The notes under the pieces were generated by a model that did not search any database, had not been told where the DNA came from, and saw only the letters and a program-made list of their open reading frames with translations. A DNA stretch of 64,000 bases from Paramacrobiotus metropolitanus (lineage: Eukaryota > Tardigrada > Eutardigrada > Parachela > Macrobiotidae): contig NW_026570295.1 in NCBI RefSeq assembly GCF_019649055.1, positions 186,001-250,000 on the forward strand. Direction: 5' to 3'. A program made the translations under genes and the position numbers. Positions 60,350 to 64,000 of this stretch are shown piece by piece; the stretch's first letter is position 1, and each line of letters opens with the position of its first letter.

Positions 60350-60982
60350 CAGTTCGCACTTAGATGAAAATCATATGAAATGTGTTTCTATACGAACAAG
60401 GCATTTTTTATCCAAAGAAGGCATTAATACGAATAATAATCATTAAATTTTGTCTTTGACTTTAACTTATACTTTGGCGCCGTGTAAATTAACAGGAAAG
60501 CACTGATAAAATTTTTCACTGGAGTGCAATGAATAGGGACTTAAAAAGTGAGCTGAACCTTTCGAAAGCGAAAGGAGAAAAGCAATACCGCTATGTCTTG
60601 CGGCAACCGTGGTTATTACCGATTCCACAATGCGCCGATTTCGCTGAAGGCATTTCATGTAATACTGAACTGTACAGTGTACACACTATACGGCACGCCG
60701 CGGCTTTTTCAAGAGGAGCCAATTTACCCGCATATGTCGCATATAGCGGCCACCCGCATATATATGCACGCATCCACCACCGCCGCTGCATGTACAGCGT
60801 TGCATAATTAAATACCGTTGATATTTTTAAAGGTTGCTCCCATCGTATTACCATACGTAATTCCCCCTATTCCCTCCCATCGCTTGACTTGCAAAACTGA
60901 TGGCTAATCACACTGACCTATAATGTTTACTGTGTACTTAAATAATTCACGCATTGACTCCCATAATTTATTTTCCCATCGG
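60350..60982. other. Region between the two MFSD1-like genes
   Basis: Contains the 5' flank of transporter 1 and the 3' flank of transporter 2. Open frames at 60529-60854 on both strands are shadows of each other and unsupported. Confidence 0.5.
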
Positions 60983-63460
60983 CTAATGGTGTATTTCCAT
61001 TACTACACCGCCGCGCTGCAGACCGGCATCGCGTTCCCGTTGGGACGGGGTCAACCGGTGCCCGGTCCGCGCGTTCATCACGGCCAGCGCCACCGTACTC
61101 AACAAACACACGCTACTGGTTGTTATTAACAGTTCAAATAACCGCCACCACGGGACGACGTCCGCGTCGCCGGTGTTTAAAATAACGCCGGCTACAGCGG
61201 TCATCGTGCCGGTGCCGGCAAAATGGAAGAATTTCAGGCAGCCGATGGCGGTGCCTAGGAACGCCGGCTGGACGATCAGCGGGACGCTGGACCAGAAGGT
61301 TGGGCTGAAGATGTTGAAGCCGACGCCGATGCCGACGGTCAGCAGCCAAGGCGGGAGGTGGGACACGGCCAGTTGCAGGGAAAAGAAGAGGACGAGACAG
61401 GAGGCGCTGGTTAGGAGCCAGTAGCCGCGGTGGCCGTAGCGGTCGGTGAGCGTGCCGAAAAGGAGTTGGAGTGGGGAGATGAGGTAGATCAGGCCGATGA
61501 CGTAACTGGAGAGGGCCTCCGAGTAGCCACAAGTGTCCTGCAGCCAAATTCTCGATTTATTTGATTATTCATCCACGTTTACCCGAATAATTTTATCCGC
61601 AAATTAGGATCGCTCATACGTTAATGCCATGATTTATTTGCTGTAATTTCATGTACAGAGTAGGTAACCAAATATATTCAGACAAACAAATTGAAAAAGA
61701 AAACATCAGTTCCGTATATATCATCATTATAATTATGTAAATTTCGTAATAAATATAAATTTCATGCACGGTGTAACTGGTTGTTGTTTATGGCAACTTA
61801 AAACAGCAGCAGCATTCCTGTTTTTAGCTTGCACTACTTTGTACAGTGGAGAGATTGTATATATTGTATATGGAATACTTATAGAATATATGGAATACAG
61901 TTCAGCGATGTAGAGTCAGCCCATGCGAAAAAAAGCCTCTACAGTACCTTCAAGCGAAATACAGGGCGTGCAGTAATGCAAATACGGCAGTTTCGTAGTG
62001 CAATGGCGACATTTATTCATTGTCAATCATACTCGAAATTTTCGTGGCGTAGAGTGTCGTGATGCGTTCCATAGGTCAAGCTTTAAACTAATAAGTTTCG
62101 TTTTTAGGTTTTGTTAGTATATTTTAGTCTTCTTTACAAACTTTACAGCCTTCTTACATTTTTAAGACAAATGATATTACACTACAATCTACAGTCAATA
62201 AAGCATCACAATAATTTTTGCCGCGCAAACCCATGTACTGTTATGCTGTACTGACGGAAATAAAATTCGGTCCATTGCCAATAAATGCCGAAATGGTCCC
62301 ATAGTACAAAAAAACTATGAAAACCAAGCACAGGAATACCCCGTCCAAGCTCCCAACAAACTGCACCGTAACATGCCGGATCTCCGCGTCCAGATCAACA
62401 TTAACCGGCACCGGCATCGCCGCCGACTGTTCGTTCCAGAACGATAACACCACTGCCGCCCCGGCACACACCACCGTGAGACCGAAGCCCAACCACAGAC
62501 AGGCCTGCATGCCGATAATATCCACCAGGGTGCCGATGACGAAGAACACCGTGGCATCCCCGAAGCGGCCGCACATAATGTGGATGGCGAAGGCCAGGGC
62601 TAATTCCTTATACAGGAACCACGAGGATTTGATGCGGTGTGTAATGACGTCGGTGGCGCCGTTGCCTAATCCGTAGAGAATACGGCCGAGAATCGCCAGG
62701 ACGTAGGTGTAGTACGTGCTGGTTAAATATGTGCTGCAGACGAAAAACAACCTGCAAAAAAATTAAATACTTAGGAAAATTTATTTCCGATTACTGTATT
62801 TTTATTATGTTGTAAAATTGGGCCATTTTGTATTAGGAATATATTCGCTAGCGTTGCCTATATTTATACGAGTATTTATACGAGTCATATAATTAGTAAG
62901 TAAGTAATATAATTAGTAAGTAAGTAATACAATTAGTAAGTATTTATTTTAATCAGAGATCATGAATTTCAAAATTTGAATTACTTTTTTTACGTTTTAT
63001 CGCATTCTGGATCCGAAGAGAACAACATTTACTGATTTCCAGGTAACTGATTTTTGATAAATCAGGGTCTGGATTAAAAATAAGCATAAATGTTTGTTCG
63101 GCCTCCTAAGTGCCCGCTTACGTTGTCGTACTAGAATAATTAATAAGATTGTAAGAAAATTAGAATCTCTTACGATCCAAGCACGAGACATCCGCCGGTA
63201 ACCCACAGCGCCTCCTTGCAGCCGTACTTGTCGACCACGATGCCGACAACGACCGATGCGCCGGCGGACGCCCAAGAGGATGCCGAAAATAGCATATTGA
63301 ACTGCTGTACATCCAAGTTGACGCAAGTATCGCTCCCGTCGTCACAAGCCTCCGCGGTGCCGGTTAATCGTTGGACCAGCACGCTCGGTTCGTCCCCATA
63401 GAAATCGTTGACATAGCTCATTATCCCGCAACAACACAGCACCCACCAACGTGCATCCAT
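60983..63460 (-). CDS. MFSD1-like major facilitator transporter 2, 445 aa
   Basis: Three exons in closed phase: 63460-63174, 62751-62256, 61537-60983 (446 codons). It has the same exon plan and phases as transporter 1. The start is MDARWWVLCCCGIMSYVND, the extracellular loop 1 LVQRLTGTAEAC matches LVQRLTGTSASC of the paralogue, and the MFS loop is VVDKYGCKEALW. Helices 4-5 include RILYGLGNGATDVI and GRFGDATVFFVIG; exon 3 contains GTLTDRYGHRGYWLL and ends RLTPSQRERDAGL plus a short tail. It is probably an endosomal/lysosomal solute carrier. The acidic insert after the sixth helix (VPVNVDLDAEI) is shorter than in transporter 1. Confidence 0.85.
62885..62945. repeat. Tandem repeat of ATAATTAGTAAGTAAGTA
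   Basis: Three head-to-tail copies of an about 24-base unit with GTAAGTAAGTAAT cores lie in intron 1 of transporter 2. Each unit contains GTAAGT, a consensus 5' splice site. Confidence 0.8.
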
Positions 63461-64000
63461 GATAGGCGGGAAAAAAGCCTTTTAGTGTGGCCTTCCAATC
63501 ACGGCATTCTCTAAGATAGTAATTAACACCAGCTCCTTGCTATACTGAGCTGCAGATGTGTTTCTGAAATAATTTCCCGGCAATCAACTGCAAAGCATTT
63601 ATGTACAGTAGAATATTCGAGCAGTAAACACAACGGCAAGGCTGCTATATCACAATACGGTCTGTGGAAATCTGTTGTAAAAGATTTATGTCGATACCAG
63701 TAAGTATACTTACTGAAGCGGTACGTACCGCTTCAGGCGCCAGAAGTTGTCTGTAGAAAAAATTAATTTTGTCTACCGTAATTTTTTCGAGATATATGCT
63801 GAACAGCTGATGACAAATTTCACTGTACATGTGGCGGCATTTCCGGCACAATGATTCACAGTAGATTTATCAGTTACAGATTGCAGATTTTCTTCCCGTT
63901 TATTATTCTGAACCAACATGCTAAAATAGATTACATTTTGCAAGTAAAATGGTGTCGGCAAAACTGCGAAAATTAATAATAAGCAGTTTATACGAGTAAT
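63461..64000. other. 5' flank of transporter 2
   Basis: Contains two overlapping palindromes at 63698-63735. No gene is supported to the window end. Confidence 0.5.
63698..63735. repeat. Two overlapping perfect palindromes
   Basis: CAGTAAGTATACTTACTG (63698-63715) is self-complementary and overlaps by two bases a 22-base palindrome (63714-63735) whose half is TGAAGCGGTAC. They can form alternative hairpins or serve as dimeric protein sites 240 bases upstream of transporter 2. Confidence 0.85.

Noticed and set aside
61134..61547. Minus-strand His/Pro/Leu-rich frame
   Set aside because: Alternative frame of exon 3 of an MFSD1-like gene.
1..64000. tRNA or rRNA genes
   Set aside because: I looked for B-box GTTCGAnTC motifs and rRNA-like stretches and saw no cloverleaf or conserved rRNA core. 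A tRNAscan run would settle this.

Overview
This is metazoan nuclear DNA. Genes are split into many short exons with GT-AG introns of about 60-1500 bases, intergenic DNA is AT-rich and long, and the gene families are animal ones: receptor guanylate cyclase, ZNHIT2, BTB-BACK, MFSD1-like transporters, a microsomal P450, and astacin and CAP secreted domains. My best guess is a tardigrade (compact invertebrate genome, many divergent receptor cyclases and low-complexity secreted proteins), but no single feature proves this. Exon borders below come from reading splice consensus and codon phase by hand. Where the phases closed I say so.

Layout. 0.2-1.6 kb: an unrecognised two-exon gene (-). 5.2-8.1 kb: a nine-exon secreted protein (+) joining an astacin-like domain with no zinc ligands to a CAP/SCP domain. 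9.3-15.1 kb: a receptor guanylate cyclase-like gene (-) lacking one catalytic metal Asp. 15.8-16.8 kb: three gene scraps copied from the two neighbouring genes in mixed orientation. 17.0-19.9 kb: ZNHIT2 (-). 20.5-22.5 kb: a protein ending in a ubiquitin-like domain (+). 23.8-25.7 kb: a BTB-BACK gene (+), followed at 26.0-27.5 kb by a tandem copy that has lost the BTB exons. 28.3-30.6 kb (-) and 34.6-38.1 kb (+): a divergent pair of small secreted proteins that look like ionotropic glutamate receptor ligand-binding domains without the channel. 38.8-42.6 kb: a secreted Gly/Met-rich protein (+). 43.1-45.0 kb: a disrupted F-box gene (-). 46.1-48.2 kb: two tandem LRR-like secreted proteins (-). 51.0-54.4 kb: a cytochrome P450 (+). 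54.9-56.5 kb: an actinoporin-like gene (+). 56.8-63.5 kb: two tandem MFSD1-like transporters (-).

The genes do not form one pathway. The recurring theme is local duplication (BTB pair, ligand-binding pair, LRR pair, MFS pair, cyclase and ZNHIT2 scraps) with catalytic or membrane parts lost afterwards: astacin without zinc ligands, cyclase without a metal Asp, receptor domains without a pore, BACK without BTB. Several large inverted-repeat (foldback) elements lie in introns and intergenic DNA. I saw no tRNA, rRNA, CRISPR array or intact transposase.
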